From Lithacetigena sp037446255 [NCBI: Coprothermobacterota bacterium] (lineage in GTDB: Bacteria > Coprothermobacterota > HKB111), in contig JBBIIY010000015.1 of the NCBI GenBank assembly GCA_037446255.1, positions 3,224 through 24,549 of the forward strand: 21,326 nucleotides of DNA, read 5' to 3'. Each line of letters starts with the position of its first letter. Within the stretch, counting starts at the first letter, position 1. The position numbers and the translations under genes are program-made. This document shows, piece by piece, positions 8,425-15,678 of this stretch. The notes beneath the pieces are model-generated. The model had not been told where the DNA came from. It made no database searches and worked only from the letters and a program-made list of their open reading frames with translations.

Positions 8425-8751
8425 TTAAAAGCGTCTTCTACGGTTGTCGCCAAATCCACCGCCACCACTTCTGCGATCAGAACCGCTTCTGCGTGGACGA
8501 TCTTCTAATGGACGAGCTTCGTTAACAGTAATAGATCTTCCGTCTAATTCTTTACCATTAAATAATTCAATGGCTTTCTTAGCTTCTTCTTCTGTACCCA
8601 TTTCCACGAAACCAAATCCCTTGGAACGGTTGGACATTTTGTCCACAATAACCACTGCTGATTCAACAGTTCCTGCTTCAACGAACAACTTTCTCAAGCT
8701 TTCTTCGACAGTGTCATAAGACAGTCCGCCTACAAATAACTTCTTTCCCAT
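8425..8751 (-). CDS. Single-RRM RNA-binding protein
   Basis: A 108-residue cytoplasmic RNA-binding protein with one RRM fold. RNP2 is LFVGGL at residues 5-10 and RNP1 is KGFGFVEM at 44-51, with aromatic residues placed for stacking on RNA. After residue about 82 the tail is rich in Gly and Arg (RRSGSDRRSGGGGFG) and ends RRRRF. This design matches the bacterial Rbp proteins known from cyanobacteria and scattered other phyla, often cold- or stress-regulated as a family. The ATG follows AAAGGAG. It is monocistronic, with its own sigma-70 promoter, a leader of about 100 bases and a terminator. Targets are unknown. Confidence 0.93.
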   Translation of the reverse strand: MGKKLFVGGLSYDTVEESLRKLFVEAGTVESAVVIVDKMSNRSKGFGFVEMGTEEEAKKAIELFNGKELDGRSITVNEARPLEDRPRRSGSDRRSGGGGFGDNRRRRF

Positions 8752-8767
8752 TTCTTTCTCCTTTAAA

Positions 8768-8826
8768 ACATATATTGTAAGCTGACCTGTCCGATTTTAA
8801 CCTTCACTCTCTCATATACAATATGT
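8768..8826 (-). promoter_or_regulatory. Structured 5' leader of the RRM gene
   Basis: Within the untranslated leader, ACATATTGTA (minus strand, 8826-8817) can pair with TACAATATATGT (8779-8768) with a two-base bulge, enclosing 37 bases just upstream of the AAAGGAG ribosome site. The enclosed part has purine-rich GAGAGAGTGAAGG. A temperature-sensitive or autoregulatory leader is possible, but this is inference from pairing alone. Confidence 0.35.
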
Positions 8827-8858
8827 AGGGAAAGGGAACAATAAACTTACAGATGGTT

Positions 8859-8887
8859 ATTATACACTGTTTCCATATGATTGTCAA
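8859..8887 (-). promoter_or_regulatory. Consensus sigma-70 promoter for the RRM gene
   Basis: On the minus strand TTGACA (8887-8882) and TATAAT (8864-8859) are separated by exactly 17 bases, a full consensus match. Transcription should start near 8852, giving a leader of about 100 bases before the ATG at 8751. This is the strongest promoter-like site in the window and predicts high expression. Confidence 0.88.
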
Positions 8888-8986
8888 ATTTATGTATGTC
8901 AATCTTTAAAGCAGGATAGAAAAAATAGTTGGATCATTTTTGTAATAGTTTGAATTTTTCAAATGCTTGACCTTAACCTATGTTAC

Positions 8987-9064
8987 TGGTCGGGGCGGGC
9001 GGATTTGAACCGCCGACCTCTTAGTCCCGAACCAAGCGCGCTAACCAGACTGCGCTACGCCCCG
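8987..9064 (-). tRNA. tRNA-Pro(CGG)
   Basis: The minus strand folds as a complete cloverleaf of 78 bases including an encoded CCA. The acceptor arm pairs CGGGGCG with CGCCCCG; the first pair is C1-G72 and the discriminator is A, as in bacterial tRNA-Pro. The anticodon stem CTTGG/CTAAG holds the loop TTCGGGA, giving anticodon CGG, which reads CCG. The T arm is GGCGG-TTCAAAT-CCGCC. Confidence 0.97.
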
Positions 9065-9087
9065 AAAATAGAATTTAAAAGTAAAGC

Positions 9088-9096
9088 ATTATACCA
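9088..9096 (-). promoter_or_regulatory. Extended -10 promoter of tRNA-Pro(CGG)
   Basis: The minus strand reads TGGTATAAT, an extended -10 with perfect TATAAT, ending 23 bases before the first tRNA base. No good -35 hexamer is seen at 17 bases. The other tRNA-Pro gene in this window has the identical TGGTATAAT. Confidence 0.65.
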
Positions 9097-9342
9097 TAGC
9101 TCATATTTTGTATGTTGTTCACTTAATCTTCTGGTACTTACAACGACTGCGAAGTAAGATACTCTGGCTTGGCATCCAATAGCAGAGAGAAAACGAGACC
9201 CTGAATCGGGGTTCAGGGTGACAGTAATTAAAAGAAGATTGCCACGTGCTATGCCCCCACAACGACCTTTCAGGTCGGATCGCCACAACGGACGCTTCGT
9301 GTCCTCGCGAAGACGGGGAGGGACAAAATATGAACTGTGGTT
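9092..9342. repeat. 251-bp segment bounded by 20-bp imperfect inverted repeats
   Basis: Left end 9092-9111 and the reverse complement of the right end 9323-9342 match at 17 of 20 bases (shared core TCATATTTTGT). Outside both ends the four bases ATTA occur (9088-9091 and 9343-9346), like a target duplication. No credible protein is encoded inside; the interior holds the GTCA-type palindromic unit and a GC-rich segment with CGACCTTTCAGGTCG. This is the layout of a MITE-like element, but the left end also overlaps the tRNA promoter, so an inverted duplication of promoter sequence is an alternative. It fills most of the 9065-9354 spacer. Confidence 0.45.
9195..9222 (-). repeat. Third GTCA-type palindromic unit
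   Basis: On the minus strand it reads GTCACCCTGAAC...GATTCAGGGTCTC, 28 bases. ACCCTGAA and TTCAGGGT pair perfectly over eight bases. It is the best-formed copy of the family seen at 8247-8310, and is followed by TCTCGTTTT-like sequence as near unit A. Confidence 0.65.
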
Positions 9343-9354
9343 ATTATTGTTAAT

Positions 9355-11181
9355 TTATTTAAAAGCTTGCTTAAAGAATTCGGCCATTTTCAAAAGAAGA
9401 ACTTTCAAATTTACAGGCTTGCTTATTCCATGACCTTCATCTTCAAAAGTTAAAAGGTCATAATTGATACCAAAGTTATCCAGCTTTTCCCTGACTACCC
9501 TTACATTTTCAGGGGTAACATTGGGGTCTCTTAGCCCCTGTACAATCAGTACTTTTCCTTTTATATTGTGTAAATAATTAATGGGAGACCTTTCAAAATA
9601 TATTTGGGGGACCTCTTCAGGAGTACCTCCCATCATTTCCTGGCTATATGGCTTTAAATCAGGTCGGGTGGTTTCGTAATCTATAACCAAGTCGGTCATG
9701 CCACAAATAGGCATAGAAGCTGCTACAATACTCGGATCCCAATGAGTTATAGCATACCAGGAAGAATATCCTCCATATGAAGTACCCATTATACCTACTT
9801 TTCCAGGATAGGCAATGCCATCGTTTATTAACGATTCAATACCTGTTTTAATATCTTCTTGCTCTTTGGCTCCCCAGCCATCTTTTTTTATAGCTTCCTG
9901 AAAATCAAGCCCAAAACCTGTACTCCCACGATAATTAGGGTCAAGCACATTAAATCCCTGTGAGGTTATAAATTGAACCATCACGGCAACCTTATCTTCG
10001 CTATGAGCAGTAGGGCCTCCATGAACATAAATAATTGTCCCTTTTGGTTCTTTAACCTGATAAAGCCATCCCTGAACATTCAAGCCATCAGTTGAACTCC
10101 ACCAATAGTCTTTTGCTTGTGTAAAATCCTCGGGCTTAAGAACCGTTTTCTCCCAAACACGGCTAATACTGATAAAAGATTCAGGATGTATATTATTCAA
10201 GGAAAATATCACTATGTCTGTGGGTTGACAGGAACTATAATACAGACCGACCCATTGTTCATTATCTACTGGAGCGAGGGGTATTAAATTTCCTTTTACG
10301 AAGGGAAGAAAAATCTCTAATCCTGATTCAATATCTAATAACGAGGTGCTTAATTTTGCTTCTTTAACCTCAACCACAACTGCTTGCGTGGAACCATAGG
10401 GAACAAAAACCTGTTCAATGTTTCGCTCGGGATTATCCACTAACCAAAGGTGTTTCCCAGAAGCAATACTGTATAATCCTACCCGGCGATAGTTGCCATG
10501 CTCTGCTAAAAATATTATATTTTCTCCATCGGGATGCCAGGAAGCCTCAACTTTAACCTTATCTCCAAAATTTAATATTTCTTTATCCTCTTTTCCTTCT
10601 ATGTCCACCAACCAGATCTGCTGACCAGCTGGATGAAGATCTCCTCTTGAATAAATTATGTGTGTGCCTATGGAATTAAGCTGGGGAAAATAATAATGAC
10701 CCCGTATCGGTCTTGATAATGTTTTTCTTTCACCATTTTCCAGATTATGAAGGTAAAGCCAGGTAGGTTCAATTTCCTCTTCCTTTTCAAAGTCGTAATT
10801 GGCTGCATAAATCAGGTGTTTACCCTCTGGATGAAGCTGACCTCCCCTTACAAAATAAGGAGGTGAGGGTTCAGTAAGGGGAATCGTTATGTTTGGTTTA
10901 TCTATGTCAACTTTAAATAATTGGGCTCTTTCATCTCCACCTTTATCTTCCTCTACCACCAGGGAAAGGCTATCCTGAGTCCAGGACACTATAAAGGTAT
11001 TTTCGGGAGTATCGGTTAACCGAAGTGGTGGCTTGGAACCATCAGTGGGTGCAATAAAAACATCAGCTGCTGGACCTACCCTGAACCACGACCAGGCAAC
11101 CCACTTACCATCAGGAGATACCTGGGGTTCTACCATGCCAGGTAAAGATAATAACGCATCAAGATATTCTTCAGGTCTCAT
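9355..11181 (-). CDS. S9 family serine peptidase (acylaminoacyl-peptidase/prolyl oligopeptidase type)
   Basis: A 608-residue peptidase, probably cytoplasmic since no signal peptide is seen. Residues 1-345 form a beta-propeller with repeated VSPDGKWVAWS, LHPEGKHLIY and WHPDGENIIFL blades, which admits only short peptides. Residues 350-608 form the alpha/beta-hydrolase domain: oxyanion region YVHGGP, nucleophile Ser468 in GTSYGGY, Asp552 in GLRDPNV and His584 in DEGHG complete the triad. The ATG follows GGAGGT. It lies 48 bases after the dgkA-like gene on the same strand and may be the last gene of that operon. Likely role is breakdown of short or N-acylated peptides for carbon and nitrogen. 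Confidence 0.93.
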   Translation of the reverse strand: MRPEEYLDALLSLPGMVEPQVSPDGKWVAWSWFRVGPAADVFIAPTDGSKPPLRLTDTPENTFIVSWTQDSLSLVVEEDKGGDERAQLFKVDIDKPNITIPLTEPSPPYFVRGGQLHPEGKHLIYAANYDFEKEEEIEPTWLYLHNLENGERKTLSRPIRGHYYFPQLNSIGTHIIYSRGDLHPAGQQIWLVDIEGKEDKEILNFGDKVKVEASWHPDGENIIFLAEHGNYRRVGLYSIASGKHLWLVDNPERNIEQVFVPYGSTQAVVVEVKEAKLSTSLLDIESGLEIFLPFVKGNLIPLAPVDNEQWVGLYYSSCQPTDIVIFSLNNIHPESFISISRVWEKTVLKPEDFTQAKDYWWSSTDGLNVQGWLYQVKEPKGTIIYVHGGPTAHSEDKVAVMVQFITSQGFNVLDPNYRGSTGFGLDFQEAIKKDGWGAKEQEDIKTGIESLINDGIAYPGKVGIMGTSYGGYSSWYAITHWDPSIVAASMPICGMTDLVIDYETTRPDLKPYSQEMMGGTPEEVPQIYFERSPINYLHNIKGKVLIVQGLRDPNVTPENVRVVREKLDNFGINYDLLTFEDEGHGISKPVNLKVLLLKMAEFFKQAFK

Positions 11182-11229
11182 TATTTACCTCCAAATCATG
11201 ATTTAGTTATTTTTTAAGTGCGAATTATA

Positions 11230-11613
11230 TTAATAAAATAATATTACAAAGAGTTGAATTAATCTCGGGATAAATAAAATAAAACCTATAATAAGCGCAA
11301 TAACAGCAGTAAATATGACAGCTCCTGCCGCTACATCTTTAGCAATTTTCACGGTTCCATTGGGGTTGGAATCTATTAAATCCAGGGTTCTCTCCAGGGC
11401 AGTATTAAATAACTCGGAAACTATAACCATAGAAATAATCAATAACAAAATCGCCCATTCTACCAGGGTAATTCTGAAACCTATTCCTAAAATCATAGCT
11501 ACTAAACCAAAAAATAACTGAATCCTTATATTTTTTTCTTTGGTGAAGGCTTCCTGGAAACCGGCTATGGCGTGCTTAAAGGACGCAAATAAAGATCTTT
11601 TGCTTGTTCCCAT
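11230..11613 (-). CDS. dgkA: Diacylglycerol/undecaprenol kinase family membrane protein
   Basis: A 127-residue integral membrane kinase that phosphorylates undecaprenol or diacylglycerol, recycling lipid carriers for the cell wall. The family signature ELFNTALERTLDLI and the following KIAKDVAAGAV are intact, and three hydrophobic helices are visible. The ATG (11613) has a GAAGGAG site eight bases upstream, so I accept a 49-base overlap with the end of ybeY. Pairing with ybeY and the 7TM-HD gene is the common order in Firmicutes and relatives. In Gram-positive members of this family the substrate is undecaprenol; which lipid is used here is not decided by sequence. Confidence 0.92.
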   Translation of the reverse strand: MGTSKRSLFASFKHAIAGFQEAFTKEKNIRIQLFFGLVAMILGIGFRITLVEWAILLLIISMVIVSELFNTALERTLDLIDSNPNGTVKIAKDVAAGAVIFTAVIALIIGFILFIPRLIQLFVILFY

Positions 11614-12020
11614 AATTTTTCTCCTTCGTTTACCATTTTTTTATATCCTTTAACTGAATCATCTTCATAGCCTATTATATGCAACAACCCATGGATTAAT
11701 AATTCTCCTAATTCATCTTCCAGTGTTTTCCCCAAATACTTTGCCTGTTTTATAGCCATATCCAGGGAGATGACTACTTCACCGGAAAGATCAATATCTG
11801 TAGGTTTATCCTCATAAGTAAACGATAAAACATCGGTTGTCCCTTGCTTCTGGCGATAGGTTCTGTTTAAATCAGCCATGGTTTTATCATCAGTAAAAAA
11901 TATGCTTAATTCGGTTCTTTCCAATTTAATCTTATAATGTTTTATAACTTGTTTTGTAGCGAACATCAATAGTCTTGCTCTTACTCCCTCAGGTCTTCTT
12001 TGCCAGAGAAAATTAATCAC
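11565..12020 (-). CDS. ybeY: Endoribonuclease YbeY, 16S rRNA maturation
   Basis: A 151-residue metal-dependent RNase that takes part in 16S rRNA 3'-end maturation and ribosome quality control. Conserved features are the strand LSIFFTDDKTMADLNRTYR, the TDVLSF motif and the metal site HGLLHIIGYED. The family motif is H-x3-H-x5-H; here the third position is Asp, not His. Start is GTG at 12020, one base after the TGA of the upstream 7TM-HD gene (TGAAGTG), so translation is probably coupled. The C-terminus extends 49 bases into dgkA. Confidence 0.93.
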   Translation of the reverse strand: MINFLWQRRPEGVRARLLMFATKQVIKHYKIKLERTELSIFFTDDKTMADLNRTYRQKQGTTDVLSFTYEDKPTDIDLSGEVVISLDMAIKQAKYLGKTLEDELGELLIHGLLHIIGYEDDSVKGYKKMVNEGEKLWEQAKDLYLRPLSTP

Positions 12021-12021
12021 T

Positions 12022-14061
12022 TCAAATATTTCCGTAATCTATCCGACTGTGATATTGAGTAAGAAGGTCATCTAACAAACTTTCCTGAACTAAGTTCAAT
12101 TCTTTGAAGGAAATCACGGAATCAGAGAATTGACCATCATCGGTTCTTTCTTTTACAATCGCATCTATAGTCTCTTTAATTCGGGTTGGATTTACCTCGG
12201 TAAGAGAACGAACAGATGCCTCACAAGCATCAGCTAACATAACTATAACTTTCTCTTTGGAATTTGGACGGGGACCAGGGTAACGATAGGTTTCTTCTTT
12301 GGGATAGGTTTCTTTAAGTGACGCTTCCTGGAAAAAATAAGGTACCAGATAGGTGCCATGATGGGAATTAATAATATCTATGATTTGCGAAGGTAGCTTA
12401 ATTTTTCTTCCCAATAAAGCTCCCTCCCTGGGATGGCTGATAATTACACGCGCGCTTAAAGAGGGTGAAATTTTTTGGTGGATGCTCTGACCACCGGTTT
12501 GGTTCTCATTATAAAAAAGCGGGTGGTTTATCTTGCCCAGGTCGTGATATAACCCTCCAACTTTACAGAGTAGTGAGTTAGCTTTAATTTTACCTGCAGC
12601 ATGCTCGCTTAGGGTAGCTACCAATTGAGAATGATGGTAGGTACCAGGAGCTTCCATCAGCAGTTTCTTCAGGATAAACTGGTCTAAATCAGCTAACTCC
12701 AGAAGTCTAAAGGGGGTAAGCATTTTAAGATATCTCTCAAAGAAAGGTAATAATATCATCGCCAGGATATAAGCAACTGCACAACTGGCTGCTAATTTAA
12801 AAGAATAACCAAAAGAGGTTGTTAAACTTAACCCTTCATATAATTTAATAGGTAAGTAAAGCAGAAATAAAACAGAAAAAGTAATAGCGGATAGTAGGAT
12901 AAATTCTGCTCTGTGTCTTACCTTTTGCATATAAAAGAGGGCTGGAGCAATTCCTATTAAAAGTAGAATTACCTCTAACCCTTTCAAGGGAAAAATAAGA
13001 ACGAATACTCCGGTGGAAAAGAAAATAAAAATCACGCTTCCAGCAATGTTTGTTGCCATCCCAATTATAATACCAACTGTGAGTATGGGGAAAAAGTGGT
13101 ACTCTATGGGTAAACCCCTGTAAATATATGAGATTAAAAGAACTGTGAAGGTAGCTCCAATCCAGATCCAATCATTCAAGGTGTTTCCCCCGAGTATTTG
13201 TTTTTGTTTAAATAGCTTTAGATAACCAAATGCTAACAGGGCTATATAGGGAAAAAAATAAACGGGGTTGTAAAATAAGAAGGGGTTTTTTCGGTAAAGA
13301 CCAACCGCTTCCAATATATCAATGTGTCTTGGACTCACAACCTCCCCTTCCTTGAGGATAGTTTCACCACGAAAAACCGTACCTGTAATATCCGCTACCG
13401 AAAACCGAGCCTCCATCTTTTTTTGTTCTGTAGCACTGCTATCCACCAGGTAATTTGGTTCAGTCACCTGATAAGAAATAAGCTTGGAAGCGATATCTAT
13501 CTCCTGTGGGCTATATATTGCCAATGTTGGAGAATTAATTACTAAACCAGTAATTTGATTGACTTTTTCCTCTTTTATTCCTTCTTCCAGAAGCTGTTTT
13601 AATAATTGGGTGCAGCTCAGAGAAAAACCCTTGAAGGTTTCATCAGGAATGTCTAAAAGATGTAGGGCGTCTTCCTTGGATAAAACTTTGGTATCCTCTA
13701 TTAAAAAAGTAATTTTTTGTTCTTGATTTATAGTTTGCCCTCTAACTTGAGAAATAAACTCCAGGGTAGTGTTCAGATTTGTAAGAATATTCAGGGTTAT
13801 GGTGGGATTTATACTATATACCGGGAGCACTATTTCCTCGGCTTTTTTCTTTAACTCCTCTGTTTTCACCTGGTCAACAAATATAGCAGTGCGAGGAGAA
13901 ACCACTGTTTTTTTACTTACATCTCCCACATTTAGAAAGTGCATCTGGGGAGTGGTAAATAGAAAGATAAAAACTAACCAGATGGCAATTAAAATTGCTG
14001 GTTTAAATAGGGATAAAATAAATTTATAAATAGGATTATTATTTATATTGACTTTTCTCAT
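12022..14061 (-). CDS. pgpH: 7TM-HD domain membrane protein, PgpH-type cyclic-di-AMP phosphodiesterase
   Basis: A 679-residue membrane protein. The N-terminus has one membrane helix (about 15-32), followed by an extracellular 7TMR-HDED-type domain to about 265, seven membrane helices to about 445 and a cytoplasmic HD phosphohydrolase domain. The metal-binding residues are visible as TYHHSQLVATLSEHA, YHDLGKINHP, HPREGALLG, NSHHGT and MLADACEAS. Members of this family hydrolyse cyclic-di-AMP to pApA; in others only the order with phoH and ybeY is known. The start overlaps the phoH end by 23 bases and has a weak ribosome site, suggesting coupling. Confidence 0.92.
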   Translation of the reverse strand: MRKVNINNNPIYKFILSLFKPAILIAIWLVFIFLFTTPQMHFLNVGDVSKKTVVSPRTAIFVDQVKTEELKKKAEEIVLPVYSINPTITLNILTNLNTTLEFISQVRGQTINQEQKITFLIEDTKVLSKEDALHLLDIPDETFKGFSLSCTQLLKQLLEEGIKEEKVNQITGLVINSPTLAIYSPQEIDIASKLISYQVTEPNYLVDSSATEQKKMEARFSVADITGTVFRGETILKEGEVVSPRHIDILEAVGLYRKNPFLFYNPVYFFPYIALLAFGYLKLFKQKQILGGNTLNDWIWIGATFTVLLISYIYRGLPIEYHFFPILTVGIIIGMATNIAGSVIFIFFSTGVFVLIFPLKGLEVILLLIGIAPALFYMQKVRHRAEFILLSAITFSVLFLLYLPIKLYEGLSLTTSFGYSFKLAASCAVAYILAMILLPFFERYLKMLTPFRLLELADLDQFILKKLLMEAPGTYHHSQLVATLSEHAAGKIKANSLLCKVGGLYHDLGKINHPLFYNENQTGGQSIHQKISPSLSARVIISHPREGALLGRKIKLPSQIIDIINSHHGTYLVPYFFQEASLKETYPKEETYRYPGPRPNSKEKVIVMLADACEASVRSLTEVNPTRIKETIDAIVKERTDDGQFSDSVISFKELNLVQESLLDDLLTQYHSRIDYGNI

Positions 14062-14986
14062 ACTGCTCGTAGGATTTGACTATTTTCTGGACTAAGGAGT
14101 GACGGACCACATCTTTCTCGCTTAACCTTATAATTTCTACTTCCGGGATAGTTTTTAATATCTGTACGGCTTCAATTAACCCTGAAGTAACTCCCTTCGG
14201 TAGATCTATTTGAGTTATATCACCGGTAACCACAAATTTGGAACCAAAGCCCATGCGGGTAAGAAACATCTTCATCTGTTCAGTAGTGGTATTTTGAGCT
14301 TCATCAAGAATTACAAAAGAGTCGTTGAAAGTTCTTCCTCTCATGAAAGCCAACGGCGCAACTTCCAAAGTGCCTTTTTCAAAAAATCGCTGCAGGACAT
14401 CGCTTTCTACCATATCGTACAGAGCATCGTAAAGTGGTCTGAAATAAGGGTCAACTTTTTGTAGAATGTCCCCCGGTAGAAAACCGAGTCTTTCTCCAGC
14501 TTCCAGAACCGGTCTGACTAATATGACCCGACTGATGATTTTGGCTTTTAAAAAATGAATAGCTACTGCTGCTGCTAAGTAAGTTTTCCCTGTTCCTGCA
14601 GGACCTACTGCTACAGTAAGGTCGCTTCGTCTCATAGCTTCAGCATACAACCTCTGCCCTTCGGTTTTAGGGGTGATGCCTTTCCCTCTATGGGTGGTCA
14701 GTATAACATCACGGAGTATTTTTGAAGGGTCAGCATCTTCATCATGAAGGAAATACTCTACCTCTCTATCTGAAAAAGATCCCCCTTTCTCTACCACCTT
14801 TAAAGCTTTCAGAAGAAGTGATTCCACCCGAAGAGTATCGTCATCAGTTCCAACAATAATCAGTCTGTTATCTTCTGCAAATAACTTAACTCCGCTCACC
14901 TTCTCTAAATGTCTCAGGGTAGCATCACCTATACCAACAAGTTTCCTTAGATTTTCAGGATTACTGATTATAATCTCTCTTTCTAC
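14039..14986 (-). CDS. phoH: PhoH family ATPase/RNA-binding protein, start codon unresolved
   Basis: A cytoplasmic P-loop ATPase linked to RNA metabolism. Walker A is GPAGTGKTY and Walker B is FVILDEAQNT; FLTRMGFGSKFVVTGDITQID is the family's next signature. The first canonical start is GTG at 14899 (286 residues) without a good ribosome site. In the same frame upstream the DNA encodes ISNPENLRKLVGIGD and LRHLEKVSGVKLFAED, which is the normal N-terminal KH-like region of PhoH. The real protein should therefore be near 311-315 residues, like B. subtilis PhoH. Between the GTG and the upstream in-frame stop there is no ATG, GTG or TTG. GGGAGG (14999-14994) is spaced for a start at GTA 14986; ATT at 14974 is the nearest near-cognate codon. 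The feature end marks the likely homologous extent, not a proven start. Confidence 0.88.
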   Translation of the reverse strand, partial: VEREIIISNPENLRKLVGIGDATLRHLEKVSGVKLFAEDNRLIIVGTDDDTLRVESLLLKALKVVEKGGSFSDREVEYFLHDEDADPSKILRDVILTTHRGKGITPKTEGQRLYAEAMRRSDLTVAVGPAGTGKTYLAAAVAIHFLKAKIISRVILVRPVLEAGERLGFLPGDILQKVDPYFRPLYDALYDMVESDVLQRFFEKGTLEVAPLAFMRGRTFNDSFVILDEAQNTTTEQMKMFLTRMGFGSKFVVTGDITQIDLPKGVTSGLIEAVQILKTIPEVEIIRLSEKDVVRHSLVQKIVKSYEQYEKSQYK

Positions 14987-15666
14987 TTTTTTTCCTCCCT
15001 GATATAAATATAAATGGTCCCGCTTTCTAAGTTGCTGTTTGTAGCTTTAAAGGTTTCAAATAATTCAACTTTTTCTTTAAACAGGGTTAATTCTTCTATA
15101 AAGTTGTCCATTTCTTTTTCAGAAACAATTATATTATATAATACCTCTTTTTCTCTTATTTCCCTGGATTCAATTACTACCGAAGAAATTATCATCAGTT
15201 TTTCCAATTCCTGGGAGGTACTTTTTAAATTTGCAACCTCAAGGATAGTTGGAGATATGGCTAATAACGAGTCGCTTAAAGTCCGTTCCTGGATACCTGA
15301 AGGTTTCGCTGATTCTGGCATAGAACCATACCAGGTAGGTAAAGCATAACGAAGCCCGATAGTTATCAAAAGAGCAGCGGTGAGAAATACCGCAACCCTG
15401 ATTTTTTCGTTCAAAAACCATAACCTCTTCAATTTCTTCCTTTTTATTGCTTCCAGAACCTTGAATTTTAATTCCAGAGGAACCTCAACTTGAGTGGTTT
15501 CTTTTAGAGCAGTGTCAATAAACTGATAATCACTCAAAACCACCCGGCAGTAAGAGCACTCTGCCAAATGCCGGGTAAATTCAGTTTTTTGAGGCTCATT
15601 TAACTCACCATCAAGGTACTCGTTTAGGTTATTTTTTACAATGTGGCAATTATTTTCTTTCATCAT
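14983..15666 (-). CDS. Zinc-finger anti-sigma factor, membrane-anchored
   Basis: A 227-residue probable anti-sigma factor for the ECF sigma gene directly upstream (12-base gap). The N-terminal cytoplasmic domain has the zf-HC2 pattern: CHIVKNNLNEYLDGEL, then HLAECSYC with His-x3-Cys-x2-Cys. A single membrane helix lies near 88-108 (AVFLTAALLITIGLRYAL), placing about 115 residues outside, with many Glu residues (EKEMDNFIEELTLFKEKVEL) and no recognised sensor domain. Such proteins hold their sigma factor at the membrane until an envelope signal releases it. Its end overlaps the upstream part of phoH. Confidence 0.88.
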   Translation of the reverse strand: MMKENNCHIVKNNLNEYLDGELNEPQKTEFTRHLAECSYCRVVLSDYQFIDTALKETTQVEVPLELKFKVLEAIKRKKLKRLWFLNEKIRVAVFLTAALLITIGLRYALPTWYGSMPESAKPSGIQERTLSDSLLAISPTILEVANLKSTSQELEKLMIISSVVIESREIREKEVLYNIIVSEKEMDNFIEELTLFKEKVELFETFKATNSNLESGTIYIYIREEKK

Positions 15667-15678
15667 ATTATTTGACGA

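Noticed and set aside
8949-8963. Terminator after tRNA-Pro(CGG)
   Set aside because: TTTGAA/TTCAAA forms a six-pair AT-rich stem with no adjacent T-run; too weak to call.
8963-9157. Plus-strand open frame across the tRNA-Pro(CGG) gene
   Set aside because: It is the antisense of a tRNA plus repeat sequence, with no ribosome site and no protein-family likeness.
9055-9433. Open frames in the repeat-rich spacer next to the S9 peptidase
   Set aside because: They consist of palindromic repeat sequence and the antisense of the peptidase end; composition is not protein-like.
12845-13171. Second frame inside the 7TM-HD gene
   Set aside because: It overlaps membrane helices of a well-conserved gene in another frame and lacks a ribosome site.
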